Of a DNA stretch of 64,000 nt, positions 9,466 through 18,452 are shown piece after piece. Below the pieces are notes generated by a model. That model made no database searches. It had not been told where the DNA came from and worked only from the letters and a program-made list of their open reading frames with translations. A program made the translations under genes and the position numbers. The DNA comes from Anaerosolibacter carboniphilus (GTDB lineage Bacteria; Bacillota; Clostridia; Peptostreptococcales; Thermotaleaceae), in contig NZ_JACHEN010000004.1 of NCBI RefSeq assembly GCF_014205875.1, forward strand, positions 124,001 through 188,000. The letters run 5' to 3'. Position 1 is the stretch's first letter. Every line of letters starts with the position of its first letter.

Positions 9466-10044
9466 CTAAATCAATTCAATATCAAAGTGATTGCTCAGAA
9501 TATCATCCAATTTATTAATTGGTAAACCGACTACATTAAAATAATCACCTGATATCCATTCTATCATAGCAGATCCTTTTCCTTGAATTGCATAGGATCC
9601 AGCTTTATCCCAGACTTCTCCTGAATCTATATACCTTTGAATTTTAACATCTGACAGCGGCTTGAACTTAACTCTCGTCCTTTCAAATGTAACTATCTTA
9701 TTAAGGGTCCCTACCTGGATGACAGCAAGACCGGTAATCACCTCATGAACATCATTTTCCAAATGCTTAAGCATGCTATATGCTTCATCATAATTTCGAG
9801 GCTTACCAAGAATACTGCCTTTAACAACCACTGTATCTGCCGCGATAATAAGATCATCTTCATTACACTGGCTTACAATGCTATTGGCTTTTTCCAAAGC
9901 CAAGGCCATAACAATTTGCTCTGGGGTTTCTCCCTCATAAATCTTTTCCTCAATTGTAGAAGGAATAATCTCAAAGGCAATATTAAAATTTTTCAGTATT
10001 TCTGCCCGCCTTGGCGAACCTGAAGCTAGAAAAAGCATTGACAT
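9466..10044 (-). CDS. maf: Maf-like nucleotide pyrophosphatase
   Basis: Cytosolic pyrophosphatase acting on dTTP/UTP and modified nucleotides, with overproduction reported to affect septation. The 192-aa protein starts with the SGSPRR loop (8-13), then has AADTVV (about 70-75) and the AGSYAIQGKG segment near 148. Length is normal. It follows the DUF4321 gene by 8 bp and lies upstream of radC in the same direction. Confidence 0.94.
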   Translation of the reverse strand: MSMLFLASGSPRRAEILKNFNIAFEIIPSTIEEKIYEGETPEQIVMALALEKANSIVSQCNEDDLIIAADTVVVKGSILGKPRNYDEAYSMLKHLENDVHEVITGLAVIQVGTLNKIVTFERTRVKFKPLSDVKIQRYIDSGEVWDKAGSYAIQGKGSAMIEWISGDYFNVVGLPINKLDDILSNHFDIELI

Positions 10045-10052
10045 GAAATCAC

Positions 10053-10301
10053 CTACAGTTTGCTAAAAATAAGAATAGCTAGAATAATTCCAATGACACT
10101 AGCAAGATTTAAACTCAGAACAAACCCCAAGGTAAGCTTAAGAATGCTTAAATCTATAGTCACTGGACTAAAGCCAATTGTCTTCCCATAGCCTAATATT
10201 TTGATGCTCTCTCTAAAAATATCACCTATAATACCCCCAATGATTCCTCCAACTGCTACTAGCAGTATCAGCAGCCATGGATTTCTACCCACTGCCTTCA
10301 T
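10053..10301 (-). CDS. DUF4321 small membrane protein
   Basis: 82-aa protein of unknown function with two hydrophobic segments (about residues 9-25 and 54-80) and the GGIIGGIIGD stretch of the DUF4321 family. In clostridia this family often lies next to maf and the mre genes, which suggests a cell-envelope role, but no activity is known. Translation is probably coupled with its neighbours. Confidence 0.75.
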   Translation of the reverse strand: MKAVGRNPWLLILLVAVGGIIGGIIGDIFRESIKILGYGKTIGFSPVTIDLSILKLTLGFVLSLNLASVIGIILAILIFSKL

Positions 10302-10319
10302 GTACTTTCCCCCTTGCCC

Positions 10320-10850
10320 TTACATAATAATCTTTGACGTATTGCCACCCTTCGATAGTATAGCTTTCAAATGAAGCGTTGCATAGTTTGATGTAAGTCC
10401 AACGAAATAACCTGTAAACAGACTGACTAACATCATTACAGGAAGATAAGTAAAAATTAATATATTATGAATCATAATACTAGCCACAGCCAACTGGGCA
10501 ATATTATGGGCAAGAGCACCAAATACACTTACACCTATTAAACTAAAGTGTGTTGAAAAATTCCTATATACTACCCACATTACCAAGGTGCTTAATAAAG
10601 CACCCGATAGACTATATAAAAGTCCTGTTACAGCACCAGTACCAAGGGTAGCTACTAAACATCTGATAATTGCAACTGCAAACGCATACTTATAGCCAAA
10701 TACAACAAGGGTAATTAAGTTTACAATATTTGCTAGTCCCAGTTTTGCTCCTGGGGCGATGAAAGGTAATGGTATAGTAGATTCAATAATGTGAAGCGCT
10801 ATTCCTATAGAAACAATCATTGACAAATATAATAGTCTTTTAGTTTTCAT
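10320..10850 (-). CDS. Gx transporter family membrane protein
   Basis: About 176-aa integral membrane protein with five or six helices and a PGAKLGLANIVNL segment typical of the family labelled Gx transporter or heptaprenyl diphosphate synthase component I. The architecture resembles ECF-type S components, so a small-molecule uptake role is possible, but the substrate is unknown. I prefer ATG 10850, since the GTG at 10862 lacks a spaced ribosome site. It follows the NusG-domain-II gene, its usual partner. Confidence 0.75.
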   Translation of the reverse strand: MKTKRLLYLSMIVSIGIALHIIESTIPLPFIAPGAKLGLANIVNLITLVVFGYKYAFAVAIIRCLVATLGTGAVTGLLYSLSGALLSTLVMWVVYRNFSTHFSLIGVSVFGALAHNIAQLAVASIMIHNILIFTYLPVMMLVSLFTGYFVGLTSNYATLHLKAILSKGGNTSKIIM

Positions 10851-10865
10851 ATGTTTTCCCACACC

Positions 10866-11249
10866 CTAATAACTTATAATATCAATATCCGATTTGTTTG
10901 TTATCAATTTTATTGAGACCTTATTTGGCAAACAAATACTGGTTTGATTGGCTCGATTCAGCCATCCCATCTTTACACACAGTTGATCCTTACAATCAGC
11001 TTCTACAATCCTAGCATTTAATCCGTTGATTTCAATCAAGTTATGACCCTCTTTCGAATTAACCTCGATCAATTGCTGCTCCTGTGCTGCCTCAAGAGAA
11101 ACCTTTTTGTATTCTTTTCCATCAACCTCTATAACCAAATATAAATTATCACTATTTATGCTGATCTTCTTAACAATAAATAGACCGAACATGCTGGCCA
11201 TGATGATACAGCCTATCAATACCTTGTCCCATTTTGTCACACACATCAA
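10866..11249 (-). CDS. NusG domain II-containing protein
   Basis: 127-aa protein with one N-terminal membrane helix (about residues 8-28) and an extracytoplasmic NusG domain II. The domain includes the two Cys of the ADCKDQLCVKMGW motif and a third Cys in SICLPNKV. The family pairs with Gx transporter genes, as it does here. Function is unknown; a role in flavin or redox cofactor handling has been guessed from linkage. The start (TTG or ATG within the first two codons) is not certain. Confidence 0.78.
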   Translation of the reverse strand: MMCVTKWDKVLIGCIIMASMFGLFIVKKISINSDNLYLVIEVDGKEYKKVSLEAAQEQQLIEVNSKEGHNLIEINGLNARIVEADCKDQLCVKMGWLNRANQTSICLPNKVSIKLITNKSDIDIISY

Positions 11250-11402
11250 CTCGCATTTATTAATAATTTTTCCAAAATATGCATACTCTATAACCGATTT
11301 TATTGAGAATAGTGAGAAATTTTTAGGGAAACTCTATTTTTCCTTTAAACACAGTTTAAGTTTAACATTTTGATATTTCAATGACAAGTAGTATTTTTTT
11401 CA

Positions 11403-11450
11403 TATAAAAATAGAGAACATACTCAGCTTGAGTATATTCTCTATTTTTTA
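11403..11450 (-). terminator. Terminator of the rnf operon
   Basis: A long stem pairs AAATAGAGAA...ATACTCA with TGAGTAT...TTCTCTATTT (about 11407-11446). It has A/T tracts on both sides and sits immediately after the rnfB stop. It may work in both directions. Confidence 0.8.
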
Positions 11451-12431
11451 TTTCATTTTAATCGTTTTCTTAGGACACTTTGCTTCGCACGCTCCACATC
11501 CTATACATTTGTCTTCTAAAATTCTATGAACTTGCTTCAATTCGCCTTCAATCGCTTCTACTGGGCATTGCTTTTTACAAATTGTACATCCAATGCAATT
11601 TTCAGCGATAATCTCAGCTTTTCTTCTTTTTTCAAAATCTGCATAAATTGCCTTAGTCGGACATTTTTCTGCACAAATCATACAATTTGTACACTTTTCA
11701 TAATTTATCTTTGCTAAATTATTTGAAAACTCCATAGCATCAAAAGGACAAGCTTTTACACAAATCTGACATGCGATACAACCAACATTACATTTTTGAC
11801 GAACAACTTTACCTACTTCTTCATTATTACAATCTACGACTACATCCTGTTCAAAAGGAACAAAATGAATCACTGATTTTGGACAAACTTCAATACACTT
11901 TCCGCATGCAGTACATCTCTCTGGGATGATTCTAGCTATTCTTCCATCAGTAATTTCGATGGCATCAAATTGACATGCATTTACACAAGTACCAAGACCT
12001 AAGCATCCATAGGCGCAGCTTTTACTTCCACCCGATACCATCGCTGCTGCTTTACAATCCTGGATACCAAAATAATCAAATTTTTCCTTACAGTTTTTGG
12101 TATCTCCACTACAAATAACTCTTGCAACTTTTTTAGCGGCATCTCCTGCTTCAACACCCATGATTTCAGCAACATTCTTAGCACAATCGGCTCCACCAAC
12201 TGGGCAACCAGTAACTGGTGCATTGCCAGCAACAACAGCATTGGCAAATCCATCACAGCCTGGATAACCACATCCACCACAGTTTGCTCCAGGAAGTACG
12301 TCTCTAATCGCAACAACCCTTGGATCTATTTCAACGGCAAATTTCTGAGAAGCATAAGCCAGTCCAGCCCCAAAAACCAATCCCAATCCTCCTAATCCAG
12401 CAACCGGGAGTAGTAATGTATTTAAATCCAT
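11448..12431 (-). CDS. rnfB: RnfB, polyferredoxin subunit of the Rnf complex
   Basis: Iron-sulfur subunit that takes electrons from reduced ferredoxin into the ion-pumping Rnf complex. An N-terminal membrane helix is followed by the GANCGGCGYPGC cluster-binding motif (about residues 48-59). Six ferredoxin-type Cys blocks then follow, ending CIGCGACEAKCP. At 327 aa it is long compared with proteobacterial RnfB and similar to acetogen/clostridial forms with many [4Fe-4S] clusters. Last gene of rnfCDGEAB, 16 bp after rnfA. Confidence 0.95.
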   Translation of the reverse strand: MDLNTLLLPVAGLGGLGLVFGAGLAYASQKFAVEIDPRVVAIRDVLPGANCGGCGYPGCDGFANAVVAGNAPVTGCPVGGADCAKNVAEIMGVEAGDAAKKVARVICSGDTKNCKEKFDYFGIQDCKAAAMVSGGSKSCAYGCLGLGTCVNACQFDAIEITDGRIARIIPERCTACGKCIEVCPKSVIHFVPFEQDVVVDCNNEEVGKVVRQKCNVGCIACQICVKACPFDAMEFSNNLAKINYEKCTNCMICAEKCPTKAIYADFEKRRKAEIIAENCIGCTICKKQCPVEAIEGELKQVHRILEDKCIGCGACEAKCPKKTIKMK

Positions 12432-12447
12432 CTCATATCCCTCCTGT

Positions 12448-13029
12448 CTAAACGAGTCCAGTAAAGCCTAAGAAAGCAATAGACATTAGGCTCGCTGTTA
12501 TAAGTGCAATAGGAAAGCCTTTGAAAATTGCCGGCACGTCTGCAATCTCTAATCTTTCTCTTATCCCTGCAAACAGAATGATTGCAAGAGAAAATCCTAG
12601 TGATGCGCCAATGGCATTCACGATTGTCTCAATTAAATTAAAATTAGACTGAATATTTAATAATGCAACCCCAAGAACGGCACAGTTTGTAGTGATCAAC
12701 GGTAAATAAACACCCAAAGCCTGATAAAGCGTAGGGCTAGTTTTCTGAATTACCATCTCAACAAACTGAACCAATGCTGCTATAACAAGAATAAAAGCTA
12801 TAGTCTGAAGGTAGCCAAGCCCTAAAGCATCCAAAATGAAAATTTGAACGATATAGGTAATAATAGATGCTAAGGTCATAACAAAAGTTACAGCCATTCC
12901 CATTCCAGCAGCTGTCTCAACCTGTTTAGAAACCCCTAGAAAGGGACAAATCCCTAAGAACCTTGATAATACAAAGTTATTAACAAGTAAAGCACTTACA
13001 AATATAATGAATAATCCACTTGCAGACAT
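12448..13029 (-). CDS. rnfA: RnfA membrane subunit
   Basis: 193-aa, six-helix integral membrane subunit of the ferredoxin:NAD+ oxidoreductase, homologous to NqrE. It shows [19 protein letters not shown] (residues 17-35) and the inverted-topology motif [12 protein letters not shown], whose Cys residues are thought to hold the membrane [2Fe-2S] centre between RnfA and RnfE. It lies between rnfE and rnfB. Confidence 0.95.
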   Translation of the reverse strand: MSASGLFIIFVSALLVNNFVLSRFLGICPFLGVSKQVETAAGMGMAVTFVMTLASIITYIVQIFILDALGLGYLQTIAFILVIAALVQFVEMVIQKTSPTLYQALGVYLPLITTNCAVLGVALLNIQSNFNLIETIVNAIGASLGFSLAIILFAGIRERLEIADVPAIFKGFPIALITASLMSIAFLGFTGLV

Positions 13030-13042
13030 CTATATCCCCCCC

Positions 13043-13645
13043 CTAAAATTGATTTGCTTTTTTAGAAACAGTCCAGTTGTATAGCGCAAGTAAGCATCCT
13101 AAAGCAAGGAATGCTCCGGGAGGCAAAATCATAATTAACGCAGGCTGGTAAGACGCGCCAAGGATTGCTTTTCCGAATATAGAACCTGCACCAAGAATTT
13201 CTCTCACTGAGCCTAAAATCGTTAATGAAATCGTAAATCCTAGACCCATACCGATTCCATCAACAGCAGATAAGAGTACTGAATTTTTTGAAGCAAATGC
13301 CTCCGCTCTCGCTAAAATGATACAATTTACAACAATTAATGGAATAAATAATCCTAGAGCCTTATCCAACGCAGGTACAAAGGCTTTCATCAACAAACCA
13401 ATAACTGTTACGAAGGTAGCAATAACAACTACATAAGCAGGTATACGAATCTTAGCAGGTATGAATTTTTTAAGCATTGCAATAACTACATTTGATCCTA
13501 ATAATACTGCCAATGTTGCTAAACCCATACCAATTCCATTGATAGCAGAAGTTGTAACGGCAAGGGTCGGGCACATACCCAATAACTGTATAAAAGTCGG
13601 ATTGTCATATAGAATTCCTCTTATAAATGTATTGCCAATTTTCAT
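13043..13645 (-). CDS. rnfE: RnfE membrane subunit
   Basis: About 200-aa, six-helix subunit homologous to NqrD and pseudo-symmetric with RnfA. It has NPTFIQLLGMCPTLAVT near the N-terminus and the VVNCIILARAEAFA motif with the second conserved Cys. I start at ATG 13645, 5 nt after GGGGTGG. An upstream in-frame ATG at 13660 would put that ribosome site inside the gene. Confidence 0.94.
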   Translation of the reverse strand: MKIGNTFIRGILYDNPTFIQLLGMCPTLAVTTSAINGIGMGLATLAVLLGSNVVIAMLKKFIPAKIRIPAYVVVIATFVTVIGLLMKAFVPALDKALGLFIPLIVVNCIILARAEAFASKNSVLLSAVDGIGMGLGFTISLTILGSVREILGAGSIFGKAILGASYQPALIMILPPGAFLALGCLLALYNWTVSKKANQF

Positions 13646-13661
13646 TTTACCACCCCACATT

Positions 13662-14225
13662 CTATTTCAGTGCTTCATTGTATAATTGAATGGCCGTATT
13701 TACGCCTGATGTCACAGCTCTTGAAGTAATTGTAGCACCAGAAATCGCCATAATTTCGTTCTCTTTAGGTGTACCTGCTTTGATAACATCAATCTGGCCT
13801 TCAGCTTTTTTACTATTGTATTGACTCTTAAATGCATCATCGGATGCCTTTGCACCCAATCCAGGAGTTTCTGAGTGATTGCCTATGCTAACACCTTGTA
13901 TCAAGCCATCTGCTGAAATACCAATCATTACTTCTACTGGACCTCCGTAACCACTAGGATCCGTTTTTATTGTATATCCTACTACCTGTCCATCCCTAAG
14001 TCCTTTATATACTTCTAAGATATTATCGTAGTTAGCAAATTGATCTTTTGGCATCTCTTCGAATTCACTAGCATCAGGCAGTACACTTTGACGAGCAGTG
14101 ATATTTGCTTGTAGTACTTGATTTGCAATGGGTTCCTTTGTAATATCATTGGTCCAAGCAAGTACCGCAGCTGCAACCGCTGTTATAAGCAATAAGATTA
14201 ATCCTAATTTAATAACGTCACGCAT
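13662..14225 (-). CDS. rnfG: RnfG, FMN-carrying subunit
   Basis: 187-aa subunit with an N-terminal membrane anchor (residues about 8-25) and an extracytoplasmic FMN-binding domain. FMN is attached to a Thr in the SGATITS motif near residues 163-169. The NHSETPGLGAKA segment is also characteristic. The start abuts rnfD (ATG right after its stop), which suggests coupled translation. Confidence 0.94.
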   Translation of the reverse strand: MRDVIKLGLILLLITAVAAAVLAWTNDITKEPIANQVLQANITARQSVLPDASEFEEMPKDQFANYDNILEVYKGLRDGQVVGYTIKTDPSGYGGPVEVMIGISADGLIQGVSIGNHSETPGLGAKASDDAFKSQYNSKKAEGQIDVIKAGTPKENEIMAISGATITSRAVTSGVNTAIQLYNEALK

Positions 14226-15170
14226 TTACTTCACCTCCCCAAATACTCTTGGGCTGGTATACTTATCAATAAGTGGCGCAGCCACATTCATTAATAGTAT
14301 TGAATAGGATACCCCCTCCGGATATCCTCCGTAAAGCCTAATGATACTAGTTAAGATACCACATCCCAACGCATAAATCACTTGTCCTCTTGGTGTTACT
14401 GGTGATGACGCATAATCAGTCGCCATGTAGAAAGCCCCAAGCATTAATCCTCCAGCCAATACTTGATAGATCATATACTGGAGACTAAATCCTCCACCTA
14501 AAATAAATGTTAACACTGCAACTGTTGAAATATAGATTACAGGAATTCTCGGTGTAATTACACCTCTATAAATTAAATATAAGCCACCAAGTATTAATAG
14601 AATGGCCGAAGTTTCTCCAATACATCCACCCACATTACCTATAAGCAAATCTACCAATGAAGGCAATGGTTGTCCCGCAGCCTCAGTACCACTGATCAAA
14701 GCTAAAGGTGTTGCAGTACTTACTGCATCCGCTCCTGGCGTGACCCAATTCGTCATAGGTACTGGCCAAGATGCCAGTAACATTGCACGAGCTGCTAAAG
14801 CTGGGTTCATAAAATTATGGCCTAAGCCACCAAATGTATGCTTTACAATGGCAATAGCGAAAATAGAACCAATTACTGGCAACCACCAAGGAGCTGTCGC
14901 TGGAATATTAAAAGCTAACAGAAGACCAGTGACCACTGCACTCCAATCATTAACGGTAACAGGTTGTTTTCTTATTTTTTGAATCACAGCTTCTGTAACA
15001 ACGGCAGCAATCACGGCCGCGAGAATTACTTTCACAGCTCCCATTCTGAAAAAATAAATACCTGCCAATGTGGCTGGAAGTAGTGCAATTACAACATCCC
15101 GCATTATGCGGCTAATTGACTCATCTGCCCGCAAATGGGGAGATGAAGATACAATCAATCTATTATCCAT
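14226..15170 (-). CDS. rnfD: RnfD membrane subunit with covalent FMN
   Basis: About 314-aa integral membrane subunit homologous to NqrB, with about nine to ten helices. The STATPLALIS motif contains the Thr expected to bind FMN. The N-terminal SSSPHLRADESISRIM is typical. I start at ATG 15170, 7 nt downstream of GGAGGGG. The ATG at 15185 overlaps the rnfC stop and has no site of its own. Confidence 0.94.
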   Translation of the reverse strand: MDNRLIVSSSPHLRADESISRIMRDVVIALLPATLAGIYFFRMGAVKVILAAVIAAVVTEAVIQKIRKQPVTVNDWSAVVTGLLLAFNIPATAPWWLPVIGSIFAIAIVKHTFGGLGHNFMNPALAARAMLLASWPVPMTNWVTPGADAVSTATPLALISGTEAAGQPLPSLVDLLIGNVGGCIGETSAILLILGGLYLIYRGVITPRIPVIYISTVAVLTFILGGGFSLQYMIYQVLAGGLMLGAFYMATDYASSPVTPRGQVIYALGCGILTSIIRLYGGYPEGVSYSILLMNVAAPLIDKYTSPRVFGEVK

Positions 15171-15184
15171 GCGAATCCCCTCCA

Positions 15185-16516
15185 TTACTTCGTCTTTCTT
15201 TTCTTCGCGATAATTTCACGCTTAGATACTCTTATTGACTGTAGCAATGGTCTTTTTGAAGGACATATGAAAGAACAAGAGCCACATTCTATACAGTCAA
15301 GGGCATTGTATTTCTCTGCTGTTTCGTGCATATTTTGCAAAGCGTATGCACTGATGTATAATGGCTGAATAAATGCTGGGCAAATCTCAACACATTTTCC
15401 ACATCGTATGCATGGTTTTGGTTCTGGTAATCTAGCTTCCTCTTGGGTCAAAACCAATATTCCTGAGGTACCTTTAATAGCTGGAATTTCATCGGTATAT
15501 TGGGCTAACCCCATCATAGGTCCTCCCATGATCACTTTCCCGGGATTACCATTATAACCGTCGCATTGTTCGATGATTTCCTTAAATGAAGTTCCTACTT
15601 TGATCAGTAAATTTTTTGGTTCTTTTATGCCCTTTCCTGTGATTGTTGCAATTCTTTCAATCAAAGGCATTCCAGTTTTTATAGCATTGGCGATCGCTGC
15701 TGCAGTACCCACATTATTGACTACAACACCAACATCCATTGGTAATCCGCCTGAAGGAACCTCCTTTTTTGTGCATGCATAGATTAACTGTTTTTCAGCA
15801 CCTTGAGGGTACTTGGTATGAAGTCCTACAATTTGGATACCAGTTTCCTTTTCAACTGCTTTTTTCATGCTTTCAATAGCATCTGGCTTATTATCTTCTA
15901 TGCCGATATACGCTTTTGTAACATTTAACACCTTCATCATTGCCTTTAACCCATAAATAATATCATCTGGATTTTCAAGCATCAATCTGTGGTCAGCAGT
16001 CAAATAAGGTTCACATTCGGCACCATTAAGAATAATTTCTTCAATTTTCTTTTCTGGTGGTGGAGATAATTTTACATGAGTTGGAAACGCAGCACCACCC
16101 ATTCCAACAATTCCAGCTTCTTTTATGATGCTAAGAATCTCTTTGCCGGATAAATTTGAAATGTCACCCTTTGGGATAACGTTTTCGTGAACTGTGTTTA
16201 ATCCATCTGATTCAATAACTATACAGACAGCTTCCCCAGTCGGTGTGAGCATACGAGCAATTTGTTTTACAGTACCGGATACACTACTGTGCACTGGTGT
16301 AGATACAAATGCTGATGTTTCACCAATTTTTTGTCCTACCTTCACCTGATCTCCAACGTTAACAATCGGTTCACATGGTGCTCCGATATGCTGCTGAAGA
16401 GGTATTGTAACGACTGCTGGTTCTTTAGCTTTCTCTACCTTTAAGCGAGTAGTCGCTTCTTTAAAATGTGGTGGATGCACTCCACCCCTAAAGGACAAGA
16501 AACCCATTTTTTTCAC
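15185..16516 (-). CDS. rnfC: RnfC, NADH/flavin-binding Fe-S subunit
   Basis: 443-aa peripheral subunit where NAD+ is reduced. It has an N-terminal RnfC barrel (GGVHPPHFKEAT), an NADH/FMN-binding GMGGAAFPTHVKL segment (about residues 136-150), an SLBB-type region, and two [4Fe-4S] motifs CIRCGKCVEICP and CIECGSCSFICP (about residues 368-418). Complex I 51-kDa-like. First gene of the rnf operon. Confidence 0.95.
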   Translation of the reverse strand: MKKMGFLSFRGGVHPPHFKEATTRLKVEKAKEPAVVTIPLQQHIGAPCEPIVNVGDQVKVGQKIGETSAFVSTPVHSSVSGTVKQIARMLTPTGEAVCIVIESDGLNTVHENVIPKGDISNLSGKEILSIIKEAGIVGMGGAAFPTHVKLSPPPEKKIEEIILNGAECEPYLTADHRLMLENPDDIIYGLKAMMKVLNVTKAYIGIEDNKPDAIESMKKAVEKETGIQIVGLHTKYPQGAEKQLIYACTKKEVPSGGLPMDVGVVVNNVGTAAAIANAIKTGMPLIERIATITGKGIKEPKNLLIKVGTSFKEIIEQCDGYNGNPGKVIMGGPMMGLAQYTDEIPAIKGTSGILVLTQEEARLPEPKPCIRCGKCVEICPAFIQPLYISAYALQNMHETAEKYNALDCIECGSCSFICPSKRPLLQSIRVSKREIIAKKRKTK

Positions 16517-16823
16517 CCCTTATTATTAAAAAGTTATAAAGCAAATAATTGCCACAACTAAAAATAGTTCTATAAGTTTTTTGAATATCCTTCATTGTTA
16601 AAATACTAACCTATTTTTTTGTCTACTGTATACATCATACGACCTTAAAAATAAATTAGATATATTCAAAAAAATATAGAAGCTTACGCAAAAAAATATA
16701 AATAATGTGAGTATGCATTATAATAATATGATATAACTAACTGCAAAATATGTCAACAAATGATGAAGTTTAAGAAACATATACCATCTGATACATTTCC
16801 ATATGTATTCTGCATTCTGCCTT
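16517..16823 (-). other. Leader and intergenic region upstream of rnfC
   Basis: A 307-bp, very AT-rich stretch with no gene. It holds the rnf promoter at 16728-16756 and therefore a leader of about 200 nt between the predicted start of transcription and the rnfC ATG. I see no recognisable riboswitch class or clear attenuator hairpin with a U-tract. Confidence 0.6.
16728..16756 (-). promoter_or_regulatory. Promoter of the rnf operon
   Basis: Minus-strand TTGACA, exactly 17 nt, then TATCAT. A consensus -35 with a near-consensus -10 makes this one of the best sigma-A promoters in the window. It lies after the upstream PHP/GHKL cassette, so rnf can be expressed on its own. Confidence 0.75.
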
Positions 16824-17378
16824 CTATCCAACTACCGCTTCATTTAACTCCCTAAGCCCCTCTTCAATATAATTCTTTATCCAATCTAATACCTCGAACG
16901 TACCTAGAGGCACGTTTTCTAGAACCTTTTTTACCTCTCTCGTATCAAAAACAAACTTTTTTCCATTCAAAGTATGTTTGTATATATAGTCAATTTGTTC
17001 ATTAGACATGATTAAAGTCATCACCGTTTCTGCCATATTTCCCAATGGTACACGGTCAATATGACTTCGCTGAAATTGAGCAGTAACAGTCGTCCCTTTG
17101 CCAATCGCTGAATGTATCGTAAATATGCCATTGCACATCTCTGCAGCAACTTTAAACAAAGAAATTCCTAAACCTACCTTTCTGGTATTCCTGGATGTAA
17201 CAAAAGGATCTGTTACTTTTTGTAAAAAACTTTCATCCATACCCTTTCCATTGTCTATAATACTTATGATAAGTATATCCTGAACTGTATCTTCAGAAAT
17301 TTCAATCTCAATACAGGACGCTTCGGCAGCAATACTATTTTGAGCAATATCTAAAATATGTAATGACAGCTCTCTCAT
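16824..17378 (-). CDS. GHKL-type ATP-binding protein (histidine-kinase-like ATPase domain only)
   Basis: 184-aa protein consisting of a HATPase_c domain. It has an N box LDIAQNSI (residues 9-16), a G1 box DNGKGM (41-46) and a G2 GLGISLFK box, followed by a short C-terminal tail. No phosphoacceptor His domain, receiver or membrane segment is visible. The start overlaps the PHP gene stop (ATGA), so the two are translationally coupled. In clostridia this protein accompanies PHP and DRTGG genes next to bifurcating hydrogenases. A redox-signalling role is inferred only. Confidence 0.8.
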   Translation of the reverse strand: MRELSLHILDIAQNSIAAEASCIEIEISEDTVQDILIISIIDNGKGMDESFLQKVTDPFVTSRNTRKVGLGISLFKVAAEMCNGIFTIHSAIGKGTTVTAQFQRSHIDRVPLGNMAETVMTLIMSNEQIDYIYKHTLNGKKFVFDTREVKKVLENVPLGTFEVLDWIKNYIEEGLRELNEAVVG

Positions 17379-18112
17379 CTTTCAGTGCCTCCAATAACTT
17401 CTCCAACTTTTAGCGCATCGAGTACACCACGAATACTTTTTTCTTTGACTTCAATAAAACTCTCTCTTTCTAGGATATCCCATAAATAGTGGGCATCTGA
17501 GCTTCTTATGGACTTATATTTGTTTAAATAATGAAACTTCTCGATGCAAGCTCGTTGACTTGTATGTTTTGATATTTCAATCACAGATATAGGCAAATCC
17601 TGGGGTATAAATCCAAGGTTTGCAATAATGCTATAGGAGCTTCTATCTACATGAGCTGGAATCACCACCCCATCAAGGAACCCCACCTCTTGAAAAGCTT
17701 CTTTTAATGATATATTGACGGACGAAATTAGCATCCGTCTGTTTTCACCGATTGGCTGATCCTTCTCATCAAATATTATTTGTTTTCCAAATAATTCAGG
17801 TAGATTTTCTTGTGTATTCATTTGTTTATATACTCTGTTTTGAAATTCTTTTGCTGTTTCTAAATCCTTGAAGAGGCACAAAAGATGTACCTCTTCCTTC
17901 GTCTGAAGCTCCATTCCAGGAATGACAATAAGATTGTTTTTCGTCCCCACCGCCATGCAGGCGCCACAGTTTTCCATCGTATTATGATCCGTGATAGCGA
18001 TGGCGTCAAGCCCTTTTAAAGAACACATGCCTATAATATTATTCGGTGTCATGTCATCATCTCCACAGGGTGAGAGGGCAGTATGGATATGAAGGTCTAC
18101 TGCAATTTTCAT
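17375..18112 (-). CDS. PHP domain protein, predicted phosphoesterase
   Basis: 245-aa cytosolic protein with the PHP metal-binding motifs DLHIHTALSP (residues 5-14), ITDHNTMENC (about 39-48), a mid-protein PAHVDRSS, and SSDAHYLWD near the C-terminus. PHP proteins hydrolyse phosphoester or nucleotide substrates; the substrate here is unknown. Operon position is between the DRTGG protein (1-bp gap) and the GHKL protein (4-bp overlap). Confidence 0.85.
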   Translation of the reverse strand: MKIAVDLHIHTALSPCGDDDMTPNNIIGMCSLKGLDAIAITDHNTMENCGACMAVGTKNNLIVIPGMELQTKEEVHLLCLFKDLETAKEFQNRVYKQMNTQENLPELFGKQIIFDEKDQPIGENRRMLISSVNISLKEAFQEVGFLDGVVIPAHVDRSSYSIIANLGFIPQDLPISVIEISKHTSQRACIEKFHYLNKYKSIRSSDAHYLWDILERESFIEVKEKSIRGVLDALKVGEVIGGTER

Positions 18113-18113
18113 A

Positions 18114-18452
18114 CTAACGAAGTCCTAATTCATAGAAACAACAAAAAATGTTATAGGCACTCAGTGGTGTACTCAAAATTGCAACATGCTCTTCCGACGC
18201 CTTGTCAATCGTCTCTTTGTCTATGGAAATATTCTCTGGTACAATAATACATCCAATATCCAAAAGAGATGCTACTGCAACAATATTGGTATGGGTTTGT
18301 ACTGTAATCCATGCATCATGCTGTTTGCCATGAGACATTACCCAACTTAACAGGTCACAGCAATACAAACCTTTCAGTTCTCGACTTATGTGCTCCTCTC
18401 CAGTTACTATACGAAACTCATATTTATCAATCAAATCTTTAATGATCATCAT
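18114..18452 (-). CDS. DRTGG domain protein
   Basis: About 112-aa single-domain protein of the DRTGG type, also found in phosphotransacetylase N-termini and CBS proteins and thought to bind a nucleotide or other ligand. I start it at ATG 18452, 4 nt after GGAGGT. The preceding ATPase gene overlaps it. No catalytic residues are evident. Linked to the PHP and GHKL genes. Confidence 0.72.
   Translation of the reverse strand: MMIIKDLIDKYEFRIVTGEEHISRELKGLYCCDLLSWVMSHGKQHDAWITVQTHTNIVAVASLLDIGCIIVPENISIDKETIDKASEEHVAILSTPLSAYNIFCCFYELGLR

Noticed and set aside
11250..11402. Promoter of the NusG-domain-II gene
   Set aside because: Only weak hexamers with bad spacing; not listed as a feature.
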